Of a stretch of DNA of 64,000 bases, positions 35,976-48,600 are shown piece by piece; the stretch's first letter is position 1, and each line of letters opens with the position of its first letter. A program made the position numbers and the translations under genes. The notes beneath the pieces were generated by a model. It was not told the origin of the DNA. It saw only the letters and a list, made by a program, of their open reading frames with translations, and searched no databases. The DNA is taken from assembly GCF_022965805.1 (NCBI RefSeq), contig NC_133114.1, positions 5,724,261-5,788,260 of the forward strand, in the 5' to 3' direction. Source of the stretch: Primulina eburnea (taxonomy: Eukaryota; Streptophyta; Magnoliopsida; Lamiales; Gesneriaceae).

Positions 35976-36700
35976 TTAATTTCTTATGTCAGGACTTATT
36001 GTAGTGAAACAAATATGTTCTGGCTTATCGGGCTTTGTAGGCCCTTTAAGTGTCCTGCAAAGTTTTCCTCTTATTGATTTTGTTTTTCTTGTGAGGGGCA
36101 GAACATTTCTTTCCCGTACCTTGTGGGCCATTTTTTTTCGTGACGAGAGGCCCATTAGAAAAACAATATTTTCATGTTTTATGGTGATCTCATAAGTCAT
36201 AAGCGTACTGACTAGCTCTTTAAGGCTATCATCTATCTTATTCAAATTGAAGTTCACCATAACCCTATCAAATGAGAAAGAGAAATACCACAAATTGATG
36301 TCATCAAGCAACTCGTTAGGAATCACATATTCCAGGCCCACCACATTCTAAATAATCCCAGTCATATGTACACCATGATCATGAGCCAGCGCCCATCTTG
36401 TATGCGTGTAGTTATGAGCTCCTTTAAAGTGGTGTACATCATTGTATGAGTTTCATGCACCATACAACTCTTGCACGTGCATTCGAATGTCAGCAGGATT
36501 CAATATTTTTTCAAACTGTCCCAACAGTTCATTTGACATAGAAGCGAGCATGTTACACTTTAGCTTGCATACTATGGTCTTATCATCTTACATGATTTTT
36601 CAGTTCAATAGGACTGACATTAGTGTGTATGCCATTTTCTCTGAATTCAGAACAATTTTCCCAACCAGTCTTGAAAATTAGATTCGGTTAGCTTGTTAAT
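35976..36700 (-). pseudogene. copia A gag pseudogene
   Basis: The clearest piece is 36344-35976: GLEYVIPNELLDDI, SFDRVMVNFNLNKIDDSL, ELVSTLMTYEITIKHE, then a basic linker and a degraded zinc knuckle near 35990. It is collinear with the gag relic of copia B. The N-terminal half is out of frame. Confidence 0.78.
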
Positions 36701-38518
36701 AACATAAATGCATTACGTGACGAAATTGAAAATATACTGATATGAAAACAGAATAATGCTTATTGATTATTTTTAAATAATTTTAAGATATAAAATATGG
36801 AATTTTATTTTATAAATTTCTCCCACTATTTTGACATTTTCACCACTCTATGATGAAAAGCTGAAATCGTATTTCCTTAGTGGGCACGTAGAGCCCAATT
36901 AGACAATTATGATCTCAAATAATATCAGCCAATTGTAATTTCTAAAAGGTAGAATCCAATTGCATTCCTATGCAACTTCTCCGTGTTTCGCCTCATGTTT
37001 AATAAGGACCCAATAATATAAGGTCATTTATTTTCACGTGTCAAACCGACCCATAAATATTGAATTATAGTGTACAGTCGCTATGAGTTCCCCCAATAAT
37101 ATGAGTTGAAGTTATGAGAGTTCCACTCAATTCACATCATATGTATGGTGGAAGTCACAACTTTCCGGCATCCAAGCCTCTCCAATAATATGAGCCAGAC
37201 ACTGGCCGTGGGTAGCGTTCAACATACAACCACGGTTGATGGAAGGCAAGAATAAATTAAACTCTTTTAATTTTTATTTTTGCGGTATGATAAGAATTTT
37301 GAATCTTATTCAAAATGAGGGAATTTAATTTTAAAATTGTATCATCATTTTAATTTAAAATCGCATGCCATGTTTGTATGTTTGCCGGATTATGTAACTA
37401 TATTATTTAACAATATACATATATGCGTACTATTATATATCGCATATATATCATAATATGTCATCCAACAATAAATAAGGATGATCGATCACCAACACTA
37501 TTAGATCCATGTGAGCCAGACATGGATCGAGGTTCAAAACCTAGGTGAATGCACGGATGCCAATGCAACTTATTACAAGAGCTTCCAATATTTTTACATG
37601 TATTCATCTTGTGCATCGGGAACACCATCTTACAGTCTTGATCTCCTAATATGTCTAATAATTACATTTAAATAGTCCATGACACATAAGGGATACATCT
37701 CATGGGGTGAAACGAGCTATAAACCAGGCCCATTTTAATAATATCAAATATTAACACAATGAATTAAAACAGTACAATATCCTAACATACATCTAACAAA
37801 TAGGTCAAGGCTCTCGATCATCCTTCATGCATTTAATATCTCATATTAACATCAATTAATTAAACAAATTTAATTAATTTATTAAATCATACATCTAATA
37901 ATTTTATTACTAACCACCACAATTATTAAAGAATTTAATAAATTAAATAAACAACTTTATTAATTTTTAATTAATTTAAAAATAATTGATTTCTTGTAAA
38001 ACATATTTTTATCATAAATAATTAAAATCATATTCCAATAATTTACCTTGCAAGAAAATTATAAATTTAGCAAAATTTGATTTTAAGAAAAAATTGAACA
38101 AATTTCATAAAATATCAATTTTATCCAAAATTTTGTAAAATCAGAAAATCGGACCCTAGGTCCGAACAATTCAAGCCCACAGCCCAGCACGGTGCCCGAG
38201 ACATTCTCGGATAGCCGCGAGCGCTGTCCACCCGCTGGACGATCGTATCGGGCAGGTGCGAGCAATCTGTACGCGTCCTGGGTGCACATGTGCGTGCGGC
38301 GTGCGGAATGCGAAGCCGACGCGCATTGTGCGGACGTTCCGCACAACACGCAATGGGCGCGCACAGTGAACTGCTTAGAACAGTTCCGGACAGTCTAAAT
38401 TTATTTTTTTAAAATTAAAAATAAAATTTTTATGGTGCATCAAATTTCTGAAAGATTTTCTTCTGTGGTTAGAAATAAAATATTCAACATGAAATTAAAC
38501 CATACGATATAGATAACT
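36701..38518 (-). other. 5' leader of copia A
   Basis: The same layout as the leader of copia B: three CCAATAATAT motifs (37009, 37092, 37181), AT-rich DNA, and a GC-rich island at 38190-38392 with hairpins CCGAGA-CAT-TCTCGG (38196-38210) and GAACTG-7nt-CAGTTC (38368-38386). No gene. Confidence 0.75.
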
Positions 38519-38532
38519 TGGCTCTGATACCA
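38519..38532 (-). other. Primer binding site of copia A, tRNA-Met type
   Basis: TGGTATCAGAGCCA on the minus strand, one base from the LTR end. Confidence 0.9.
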
Positions 38533-38533
38533 C

Positions 38534-38857
38534 TGTTGGGTTATCCTTTTTCTCGTATCCAAAACGCAACGGAAATTTTAAATTTTTATTTGACATTCAA
38601 AATATTATTTTTTTAATTAATTAACTAGGTCAACTAGTTTAATTATTTATATTAAAGTCCATTAATAACTTTAATTATTTAATATGTTGGACTTGTACTC
38701 CTACAAGACCATTAACCACTATATTTAAATTAATATTTAATATACCCAACTTTTGAGTTTAATCATTTAATCCTCAAATTTTATAAATTCATCTCTTTGA
38801 ATTTATTTTCTCAAAATTTAATTATCATAAATTCAACTTCTTGAATTTACTACATCA

Positions 38858-38903
<46 letters not shown>

Positions 38904-39772
38904 ACTCCTTGAACTTACTATCTCTAAATTATACATAAATTCAAATACTTGAATTTATTCTCTTAACGGGAACAAAATGATCCAGTACTTGTGTGACCCT
39001 AAATAGTTCAGGGATACAGCTAGCCATGAGTTCACAACTCTTTGTGATTCATGATATTTTCCTTTATTTGGTCTTATCCTAATTTGCACCATTTCATGCA
39101 CCAACATTAGGTCATGAGAATGTCAGAAATCATTTCTGATTAAAACCCATCGAATAATGGTAAAAGAGTCTAGTAGCGTCGTCCTATGATTCTCTAGGTA
39201 TCACTGATAGTGACTGCAAGAACCAGTCGGTTATGATTAACGTACAATACGGTCCCTTCATCTCATATATCTCGATCGAATCTGCAACCATGGGTTCATT
39301 GAGGGTTTCATATCAGATTCAATAGCTATGTGATACAATCATGAAATATTCATAGTGTCATTGCATGCACAACTAGAGAACTCCTTCTTTAATGTACATC
39401 TCATATTCTGGCCAGAGATTTCATGGACTATTATTTCGTTAGATCACATAAGATATCCACACCCGTCGGTGAGTGGTGAATTCCAGACTACAATGCACTG
39501 GCTCTACACATTTCACAATTGAACCCAACCTCTCCACCTTGTGACCCTCATGGAGTCGGTAAACAAGTCAAAGCACAATCCTAGTATGTAGAGCCTCAGT
39601 GTTGTCCCGGGTCGTAAGGACTAATAATGTACAATCACAACCACAGACTTTTCCTCTCGGTGAATGATAACCACTTGGAAAGTCCGAGGGAGGGTTGTTC
39701 GGTACAATCATCGTATGAGTACCCATCTGCATGATTGGACATCTACTTCACCCTGATACAATGAAAAATCAT
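38534..39772 (-). repeat. 5' LTR of copia A, truncated
   Basis: Matches the three-part 3' LTR from TGTTGGG up to about GATTGGACAT (39742), fading by 39772. The remaining roughly 330 bases (U3 start) present at 33073-33407 are missing here. It has a short (TA)n at 38864-38900. Confidence 0.8.
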
Positions 39773-41348
39773 TGTTATGAGTTCCTCAATCGATGGATGA
39801 AACGATGTTACGACTTTTCATCAAGAATTGTTAATTCTAGAGGCGTGATAATAGTAAATCATTAGTAAATTTAGAAAACTTTTAGTGCTAATATGGCTTT
39901 ATTTTGTATTTGTTAATTAGCTTGGATCTAAATTCAGCTATATTTCTATGTATGTTTATGTTTTTATGAATAATTATGTCAAATTTGAATATTTATAAAT
40001 CTTGTAAAATGTAAAATGTTTATAGAGTTCACTTGCACGCTCATGTTTAGTGTGTACCACGATACTCACTTCTTACATCCTCAACGTATATATATAAAAA
40101 AAAGATGGAAGTCGAATGATATTGATTGAATAAATCGGGTTGAGCTCAGTAGACGATTAAACCGAATATGGTGGATTTATTCTCTGGGCTTACACTACCC
40201 AGGCATAGCTGAGAGCCCGAGCTCACCTGAGCATGTGGTGGTTTGATTTGTTTCCCTGATCCTCGTGAATGCCTGGATGTATTCGGGATCGTACTTCCCT
40301 AACCTCCGATTTCACCATGGTCCAAGCTCTAAGATGACACGGGCACTTCTACTGGTTCTATTGATGTTATTTCCACACGTGAGGCTGAGTGTTCTATCGA
40401 CAGGATTGTGGATGCCACGTTTCTTGTCACAGGCAGACCGAAATGAAGCAATTATCCAACGATCCACCTTACCCATGGTGTGTCGCTTAGAAGTTAGAAC
40501 AGGGCTCAAGATTTGATCTCACGCGTTGACGCTAACTGTCGTACCTGTGACAACTTCACAATTCTGTCCATAATATCAATTCTTTAGGAAACCATTTTTT
40601 GTGATCAAATTTACACATTGAATTTATTGGCAAGAGATGTAGTTCTTTGTTATTGCATATTGTCTGCATGTTCACATATTATAAATTGGAGAGAATATCC
40701 ACCTAGAAATATGGAAGAGAGAAACTCAGTTGCCACACACAAACTAGGGCAGAACGATTTAATCAAGAACTCAGAAATTTTACTTGGTCCAGCCAATAAA
40801 ATTGGACCTACTCGGGAGAATCTACGATGATCAAGGTGTTGAGATTACAAACACAAATTCACTCATTTTCTCAGTTACAAAATCAATTAAAAATGCTTGG
40901 ACTAATTTGATCTCTTTGCGGCCAGGCACTACACTTTATATATCCACTCAACTCTTCCATCCATGTTGCTTCTTCAGTAACCTATATAATCAGTGATATG
41001 TCTAAGCAAAGTATCAAACTTCAGCTGCCAGTTAGCCCAACTCCTTCCTGTTTCCAGAGCCAACTTAATTGCTTTTGGCTTGATCGTAAACCATTGAGTT
41101 GCATTGACACTTTGTTAATCTTTCCTTTTTGAGTTTGTGACATTAGTTCACATAAATAAATGTGGTTCTTGGTACTATTTGATAAATTATATGTGCTGAA
41201 ATTCCTCCGGTAAATTCCATTCACATTAATAGCTAAAATCCGATGTTACGACAATAAAATCTCAAATTTGCAAGAAGATATGAGGTTCGAGACCAAATTA
41301 TAACAAGTACCTCTATCAATTAAAAAAATCCAATGATATTGTATATAT
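39773..41348. other. Unassigned intergenic DNA
   Basis: About 1.6 kb. 39960-40080 has the feel of an old gypsy LTR (TAGTGTGTACCACGATACTCAC). 40200-40520 is less AT-rich but its ORFs (for example 40265-40516 plus) match nothing I know. No confident gene. Copia C begins at 41349. Confidence 0.4.
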
Positions 41349-41555
41349 TGTTAAATAGATTGTTTGATAGATGTCAAGTTAGCTACAATAGCTAGACTAG
41401 AACTTAGAGTTACACATCATCTCATGTATATATATATATTAAAATAGACTATCTGTATAAGGGGCTAGAGATATTTTTTCTTCCATCAATAAACATTTTG
41501 ATATCTTCTTGAGCTCAGAGTTCATCAATGGCTGCCACATATGCAAATTCTAACA
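41349..41555 (+). repeat. 5' LTR of copia C
   Basis: 207 bp, TGTTAAATAGATTG...TTCTAACA. It has TATATATATATA near 41427-41438 and GTATAAGGGGCTAG downstream. Confidence 0.9.
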
Positions 41556-41559
41556 TGGT

Positions 41560-42400
41560 TAATGCCAGCATTGCTTCCGCATATAACTATACAAATCTTC
41601 GATCTTCATGGCGAGTCACACCACTACATTTGGATTCAGCGATCCACTCTACCTACATCCCTTGGATTCTCCGAGGATCTCTTTGGTTCAGGATATGCTC
41701 ATTGGCATGGAGAATTATAATGTTTGGAGTCGAGCAATGTTGATTTCTCTGCAAGCGAAGAACAAATTAGGTTTCATCAATGGATCTTGTACTCGTCCAG
41801 CAATTGCGTGCCCGACTCTGCATCAATGGGAATGGGGCAATGCGATTTTTCTTTCCTAGATTATGAACTCTGTTTCCAAGGAGATCTTCAGTGGTATTAT
41901 TTACTGCACTGACGCCTCTAGTTTGGGAAGATTTGAAGGAATGGTTTGATAAAATTTGTGGATCTCAAATATTTTCTATTCATTGAGACATTGCTCATCT
42001 TACTCAAGGATCTTCCTCTATCTCTGTATATTTGTCAACGCTCAAGCAACTATGAGACGAGTTTGCCTCTTTGGTAACACTTCCTTCTTGTGAGTGTTCA
42101 AGTGCTAAAGCGTATATCAATCACGAACAACAAATACGTCTCATTCAATTTTTTATGGGATTAAATGATAGTTATGGGAACATTAGAAGTTAAATCCTCA
42201 TGATGAATCCATTACCCTCTGTCAATCAAGCTTCCTCGATTATTAGCCATGAGGAATCAACTCGCCATGTGCTATCTTTGCAGATTGTTGTTGATATGCC
42301 AACAACAGTTTTTTACTCTTCATATACTAAGAAACATGATTTGATGAAATGTGAAAATTGCAATGTCCTAGGTCACGCCAAGGAGAACTGTTTTTGATTG
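41560..42400 (+). pseudogene. copia C gag pseudogene
   Basis: The piece 41608-41859 has DPLYLHPLDSPRISLVQD and MENYNVWSRAMLISLQAKNKLGF, the typical N-terminal region of copia gag. Around 41850-42190 frames change often. The piece 42200-42397 ends with a zinc knuckle CENCNVLGHAKENC (CX2CX4HX4C), the expected end of gag. Confidence 0.82.
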
Positions 42401-43865
42401 ATTGGTTATCATCCGGGCCACAAAATACACAAAATACTCCCTCAAAAAAATGATTCAAGCATCATCATCCCTCTTCTAAGGTTGCTGCTCATTCTTCCTT
42501 GGAAAAACCAATTTCACAGCCTCCTCCTTCACATGAGGAATCATGAGTGGATAATGCCTTGCCTCGACATTTTACTGATGTTCAATACCATCAAATATTG
42601 AAGCACTTGGATCAAAACTCAATTCATATATCACGAGAGGATAAAGAAGTCTCGACGAACCTTGCAGGTAATTTTACAAGTTTGATGACTGTCAATGATG
42701 CTAATGAATGGATTTTAAATAGTGGAGCAAATGCTCACATTACAGGTTCTTCTAGTGGCATAAAAAAAACTCACAACCATGTGACTCCGCTACTGGATCT
42801 GTTAGGCTTCCAAATGGTAACACTACTCAAGTTTTATCCATTGGTTCCATCCATATTGCCCCTTCTTGTACATTACACCGTGTCCTACATGTACCCGATT
42901 TCAACTTCAATCTCTTATCAATTTCCCAATTCACCAAAGACCATCGATGTTGCATTAGCTTCTACCCACATTTTTGTATTTTTCAGGACCTTTTGACTGG
43001 GAGGATCATAGGTATTGGTAGACAAAAGCATTGACTATATTACTTTTATCAGCTCTCTTCCGTCGCGGTGTCATCTTCATCTACCCAAGCCAAGAACAGA
43101 CACAAGTCTGCTCCAACAATCCCTTCTTCAAATGCTTGTAACCTTTCTCATTGTAATGACGTTGATATTGATATATGGCATAAAAGATTTGGTCACTTGC
43201 CGGTGTCTCGTTTACAATTCTTGCCTTTTATTAAGCAAAAATCTCTTACACATCATTGCACAGTATGTCCTCTGTCTAAGCAAACCATAAATGTATTTCC
43301 CACAAAAGCTATCTCATCATCTCCTCATGTCTTTCATCTTTTGCACATCGATATATGGGGTCCCTATAGACATCAAATCCATAATGGTTTCAAGTATTTC
43401 CTTACTGTGGTTGATTATTTTTCAATAAACACTTGGGTTTTTCTTATGCATCTAAAATCTGATATTCTGCAAATCCTTAAACAATTTTTTACCCTTACTT
43501 TGAATCATTTTGATAAAGCTATAAAACATGTTTGAACTGACAATTCTATGAATTCTTCAGTACTTAATGTCGAACATATTTTTCTTCAATGTTCATAATT
43601 CATCAAACTCTCGTCCTTACACTCCACAGCAAAATGGTTTAGTCGAGCGTAAGCACAGACACATATTTAATATTGCTCGAGCCATAAAAATCGAGGGTTC
43701 AATTCCTAATTCATATTGGGGTTAATGTGTTCTCCACACAGCTTATTTGATTAATCGAACACCAACTCCTCTAATTTCCAAAAACAACTCCATTCGAGTG
43801 TCTATTCAACAAACCACCTAACTACTCGCATTTAAAGGTTTTGGTTGTCTATGCCACGCATCCAA
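42401..43865 (+). pseudogene. copia C protease and integrase, 5' part
   Basis: The protease piece near 42700-42760 reads WILNSGANAHIT; the catalytic D of DSG is N here. Pre-integrase IWHKRFGHLPVSRLQF is near 43180, with CTVCPLSKQ for the zinc region. The integrase core has LLHIDIWGPY and VVDYFSI, but the later catalytic region has frame changes and stops (43530-43700). Gypsy D interrupts it at 43866 after FGCLCHAS in the tail. Confidence 0.82.
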
Positions 43866-44464
43866 TGTGGGGACCCGGACACTAATTCATTTCTTAATCA
43901 TCTTTCGGAATAATTTGATCAATTATGATAAACAGAGTCTAATTTTTTTTTAAAATACAAGTGCGGAACGTAATGGAATCTATCTGATATAAACATTAAC
44001 ATAAAAGTACAAGTCTTGTACAATTACATTAAAATCAAACTAGGGTTCAACTACTATATATCAAGTGCTGAATCCTATTCTACTTCTGGGTCCGATTCTC
44101 CACGCTAACTGTAATCTCTCATCCTCTTCTTGACACTTATCATGTCCCACCTGTTGTCATGCACACATACAAACACAACAACAACCGGATAACTCCGGTA
44201 AGAATATAATCCCAGTATAAACAATGTATAAATGCAATTTATAAAAACATATATAAAAGCGTACAACAGTTATCATTAACATGTATCAAATTTGAAAACA
44301 TGAATGATATAAAACTGTAAATAAACTCGTGACTCGTCATCTCAGACTCGACTCATTTCTAATATAGGGATCCCGGTTCCTGGACATTGGCACATATATC
44401 AAATCTCAGCGATAGGATTCGATCTACTCCTAAGCAACATCGATATAATTCAATCATCCAGTGT

Positions 44465-44525
44465 ATTGGCATATCCGCCACAGACTTGGCATATCCGCCA
44501 ACGACTAGGCATCTCCGCCCATGAC
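44465..44525. repeat. Three tandem TGGCATATCCGCCA units
   Basis: Units of about 21 bases (TTGGCATATCCGCCACAGAC, TTGGCATATCCGCCAACGAC, TAGGCATCTCCGCCCATGAC). The core TGGC...GCCA is itself an inverted repeat. The other LTR has the same set at about 50993-51055. Confidence 0.85.
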
Positions 44526-45276
44526 TCAATATACTCTTTGCTATAAATCAATAGACTAAGCATATCAATCTCATGAATTGCAAACATCAATGCAATAAAA
44601 TAAAGTATGTGGTTTATGGGAAACTCAAGTCCAATCTGACTCGAGTAGATCTCCCGGTTAACATTGATTTATACCTTTCTTTCATGTCGATCTGAAGAAG
44701 TAGAAGTCTGAATTCAAAGCCTGTCAATATCAATCTGGCAATGACAATTTCGAATATACTGTATTAATATACCATTCAAATCAAGACATCTCAGTCTTAT
44801 CAAATTCTGACGGCACGACAGTATAATTCCAAAATATCGGTAATACAGATCAGTATATACCAATAACTCATAATCAATCGATAAACAATACATATCTCAA
44901 TCAAATCCAATATGAAAATCATAACAATTTCATACGGTATCTGTTCTTATATCCGGTTTCGATTATACGATGTTTACTATGTCAAGAACACCATATATGA
45001 ATCATGTCTGATTCCTTCAATAGCATATTTTCAAATCGTATAAAAAACATAAGAAACTTACGCCTATGTGAAGCCTGCGTCGATAGGAACACAGTATTGA
45101 AGTCGGATTGAAATTCTAACGGTTGGATTGTGCGTGAATTAATTTCTAAAATCAAGAAGTGAGAACTCTCTCCAAAGCTCTCGGTTTTCCTCTATGCAAT
45201 ATTGAGGAAATGAAACAATATATATCTATCAAGTTGCATGATGAAACCAAGTGTCGATTTTTCCTTCTGCATGCCT

Positions 45277-45420
45277 CTCGCATATGCGCGCCCTAGCCCC
45301 GTGCATATGCGCAAGACTTACTGTCTCGACATGTAACCTTTTCGGCAGCTCGCGCATATGCGCGAGGTCCTCTGCCTGCCTCGCGCATAAGCGCGCATCG
45401 TGTCGCGCATATGTGCGAGG
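45277..45420. repeat. Palindrome array, 3' LTR of gypsy D
   Basis: Five words of the GCGCATATGCGC type, some mutated (GTGCATATGCGC, GCGCATAAGCGC, GCGCATATGTGC). In transcription direction (minus) the array lies just upstream of a TATATATT box at about 45217-45226. Confidence 0.92.
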
Positions 45421-45548
45421 GGTACTATCCTCGCACATTGAATCTTTTCATGTTAACTCAATTAAAATCTCGGAATGATCCTTCATAATCATATCGACTC
45501 ACAATCAATAATCGCAAATTAACATAATATAAAATCTCGGGCATTACA

Positions 45549-45565
45549 TTTCTCCCCCCCACCCC
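45549..45565 (-). other. Polypurine tract of gypsy D
   Basis: A G-rich run on the minus strand (plus strand TTTCTCCCCCCCACCCC) next to the 3' LTR. Confidence 0.8.
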
Positions 45566-45650
45566 TAAGATACGATTTCGTCCCCGAAATCACAGGCAAT
45601 CAAATCATATAAATAAGAAGGTATAACAGAAGCTAAACAGAAAACTCACA

Positions 45651-48600
45651 TCAGTGAAATAATTCTGGGAATCTCTGTCTCATATCTGACTCAGTTTCCC
45701 AGGTAGCTTCTTCAATGCCATGACGACTCCACTGAATCTTCACAAGTGGAATAGTCTTCGTTCTGAGATGCTTTTCTTTACGATCCAAAATCTGAATTGG
45801 CTTTTAGAAATAACTCAGTGTCTCGTCAAGTTTGGCCTCATCTGGCTAAATAATATGTGAAGCATCAGAAATATACTTCCGCAATAAAGATACATGAAAG
45901 ACATCATGTATTCCAGATAGAGAAGGCGGTAGGGCGAGTCGATATGCACGATCTCCTATCTTCTCAAGAATCTCGTACGGCCCAATATATCGTGGAGACA
46001 ACTTTCCTTTCTTGCCAAATCTGACAACACCTTTGAAATGTGAAATCTTCAAGAATACTCTGTCTCCTGTCTCAAATACCAACGGTCTATGTCGAACATT
46101 GGCATATTTGGTTTGTATGTCTTGAGCTGTCTTTATTATCTTCTGAATCAGCTTCACTTTTTCAGTCATTTCTGTAATCATGTCAGGTCAAATTTCAGGT
46201 ACCTCAGAGATATCGTCCCAATATAGAGGGGATCTGCACTTCTTGCCATACAACGCTTCAAACGGTGCCATCTCAATACTCGTCTGATAGACGTTGTTGT
46301 ACGAAAACTCACAAAGAGGTAATGAATCTTGCCAAGTAGTGCCAATATCTAGCACTACAGCTCTTATCATATCCTCTAGTGTCTTTAGTCCACTCCGACT
46401 GTCCGTCGGTCTGAGGATGATATGCGGTACTCAAATGTAACTTCGTACTTAAAGACTGATGTAAACTGTGCCAAAAGTGCGAAGTAAACCGAGGATCACA
46501 GTCTGATACAATCGACTTCGGCAATCCGTGCAATCTGACCACTTCTCTGACATAAATCTCTGCCATCTGGTCATGTCTGTACGTCATCTTGTACGGAATA
46601 AAGCATGCGGATTTGATCAATCTATCAATCATAACCCAAATCGCATCACCACCTCTGGAGGAACGTGGTAGCTTCGTCACGAAGTCCATGGAAATGTGAT
46701 CCCATTTCCATTCAGGAATGGACAAATTCTGCAACAAACCTCCTGGTTTCTTTCTTTCGGCTTTTACCTGTTGTCAATTCAGACATTTGGATACAAATTC
46801 AGCAATATCAGCTTTCATATGTTTCCACCAAAACCATCTTTTCAAATCATTATACATTTTTCTGCCACCAAGATGAATACTGAATCAACTGCTGTGTGCT
46901 TCTGACAATATCTGTCATTTCAGATCTGAAACATCTGTCACAACAAGACGATTATTCACATATAAGACACTGTCAAGGACCTGATACTCGGATTGATGCC
47001 CTGCTCTGACAATCGATATCCAGTTCTGCACATTCTGATCAACTTTCTGAGCCACTTTAATTCTCAAAATCTGCTCTGGTTCCAATTGAACAACAAATAA
47101 TCTCAACAGTCTACAATCTGTCTCAAATAGCAATCCAGACAAACAACAATCTTCAATCAAATTTGAAACACCAATAGTCGATAAGGACAAAGAACATACC
47201 TTTCGACTTAGTGCATCAGCTGCTGCATTGGACTTCCCTGGATAGTATTTGATTTCACAATCAAAGTATTTCAATAAATCAAGCCATCTTATTTGTCTCA
47301 TATTCAACTCTGACTGTGAAAACAGATATTTCAAGCTTTTATGATCAGAATAAATCTCAAACTTCTCACCTTAAAGATAATGTCATCATATCTTCAATGC
47401 AAAGACGATGGCTGCCAATTCAAGATCATGAATTGGGTAGCGAGTCTCATGCTGTTTCAACTGTCTCAAAGCATAGGCAATGACATGGCCTCGCTGCAAC
47501 AAAACACTTCCCAATCCTCGTTGAGAAGCGTGACAATAACGAAATCACTAGTACCTGACGGGATAGTCAACATCGGAGCACTGGTCAATCTCTTCTTCAA
47601 CTCTAAGAAATTGGTCTCACATTCCTCTGACCAAAAAAATGGAGCATTCTTCTGAGTCATCTGATTGATCGGTTTAGCAATACTGGAGAAATATTTAATG
47701 AATCGTCGATAGTATCCTGCCAAACCCATAAAGCTACGAATTTCTGGCACAGATATTGGTCTCGGACAACTGATCACGGCTTCAACCTCACTGGGATCAA
47801 CTGATATACCATCTCCGGATATGATATGACCCAGAAATACCACCTGTCTCAACCAAAACTCACATTTCAACAATTTTGCATACAGTTTCTCAAGCCTCAG
47901 ATTTCTCAACACAATCCTCAAATGCTCGGCATGATCAATCATATTCTTAGAATAAATCAAAGTATCATCAATGAAAATAATCACAAAATCATCGAGATAT
48001 TTCTGAAACACACGGTTCATCAGACTCATAAACACAGCTGGAGTATTTGTTAAACCAAACGATATGACAATAAGCTCATAATGTTCATACCTATTTCTGA
48101 ACATTGTCTTCGAGATATCAGAATCTCTGAATCTCAGCTGATGATATCCAGATCTCAAATCGATCTTGGAATAAACAGAAGAACCCTGCAAATGATCAAA
48201 TAAATCTTCGATACGAGGCAAGGGATATTTGTTCTTTACCTTCGCCTTGTTCAATTGCCGGTAGTCAATGCAGAGTCTCATTGAACCGTCTTTTTTCCTC
48301 ACAAACAGTACTGGATCACCCCAAGGAGAAACACTCGGTCTGATGTATCCCTTGGCCATTAAATCCTCTAACTGTTCCTTAAACTCTTTCAATTCTATCG
48401 GTGCCATTCTGTACGGAGTTCTTGAAATCGGAACTGTACCTGATACCAATTCAATGCTGAAGTCTATCTCTTGAATCGGAGGCAATCCCGAAATATTATC
48501 TGGGAAGACGTCAGCAAACTCACACACCACTGGCAAATCAGCTAATGATGGACTCGATTTCAGTAAGTCAACTGAATATACAAGGAACCCCTCTGCTCCT

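Larger units (their letters stand above)
10237..39772 (-). mobile_element. Ty1-copia retrotransposon A, host of two nested insertions
   Basis: On the minus strand: a truncated 5' LTR (39772-38534), tRNA-Met primer site (38532-38519), long leader, gag and pol relics (36700-33600), polypurine tract (33422-33408) and a 3' LTR (33407 to 10237). The 3' LTR is split by copia B and the Athila-like element. Its three pieces (33407-33044, 24533-24331, 11991-10237) align in order with one uninterrupted LTR: the piece at 24331-24533 matches 39510-39710. The outer target duplication cannot be tested because the 5' LTR has lost its first part. Confidence 0.85.
43866..45548 (-). repeat. 3' LTR of gypsy D
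   Basis: 1683 bp, plus-strand reading TGTGGGGACCCGG...CGGGCATTACA. It contains three tandem TTGGCATATCCGCCA-like units (44465-44525) and a palindrome array at 45277-45420. Confidence 0.93.

Noticed and set aside
40265..41224. Short ORFs between copias A and C
   Set aside because: No family was recognised, they overlap one another, and codon structure is not convincing.
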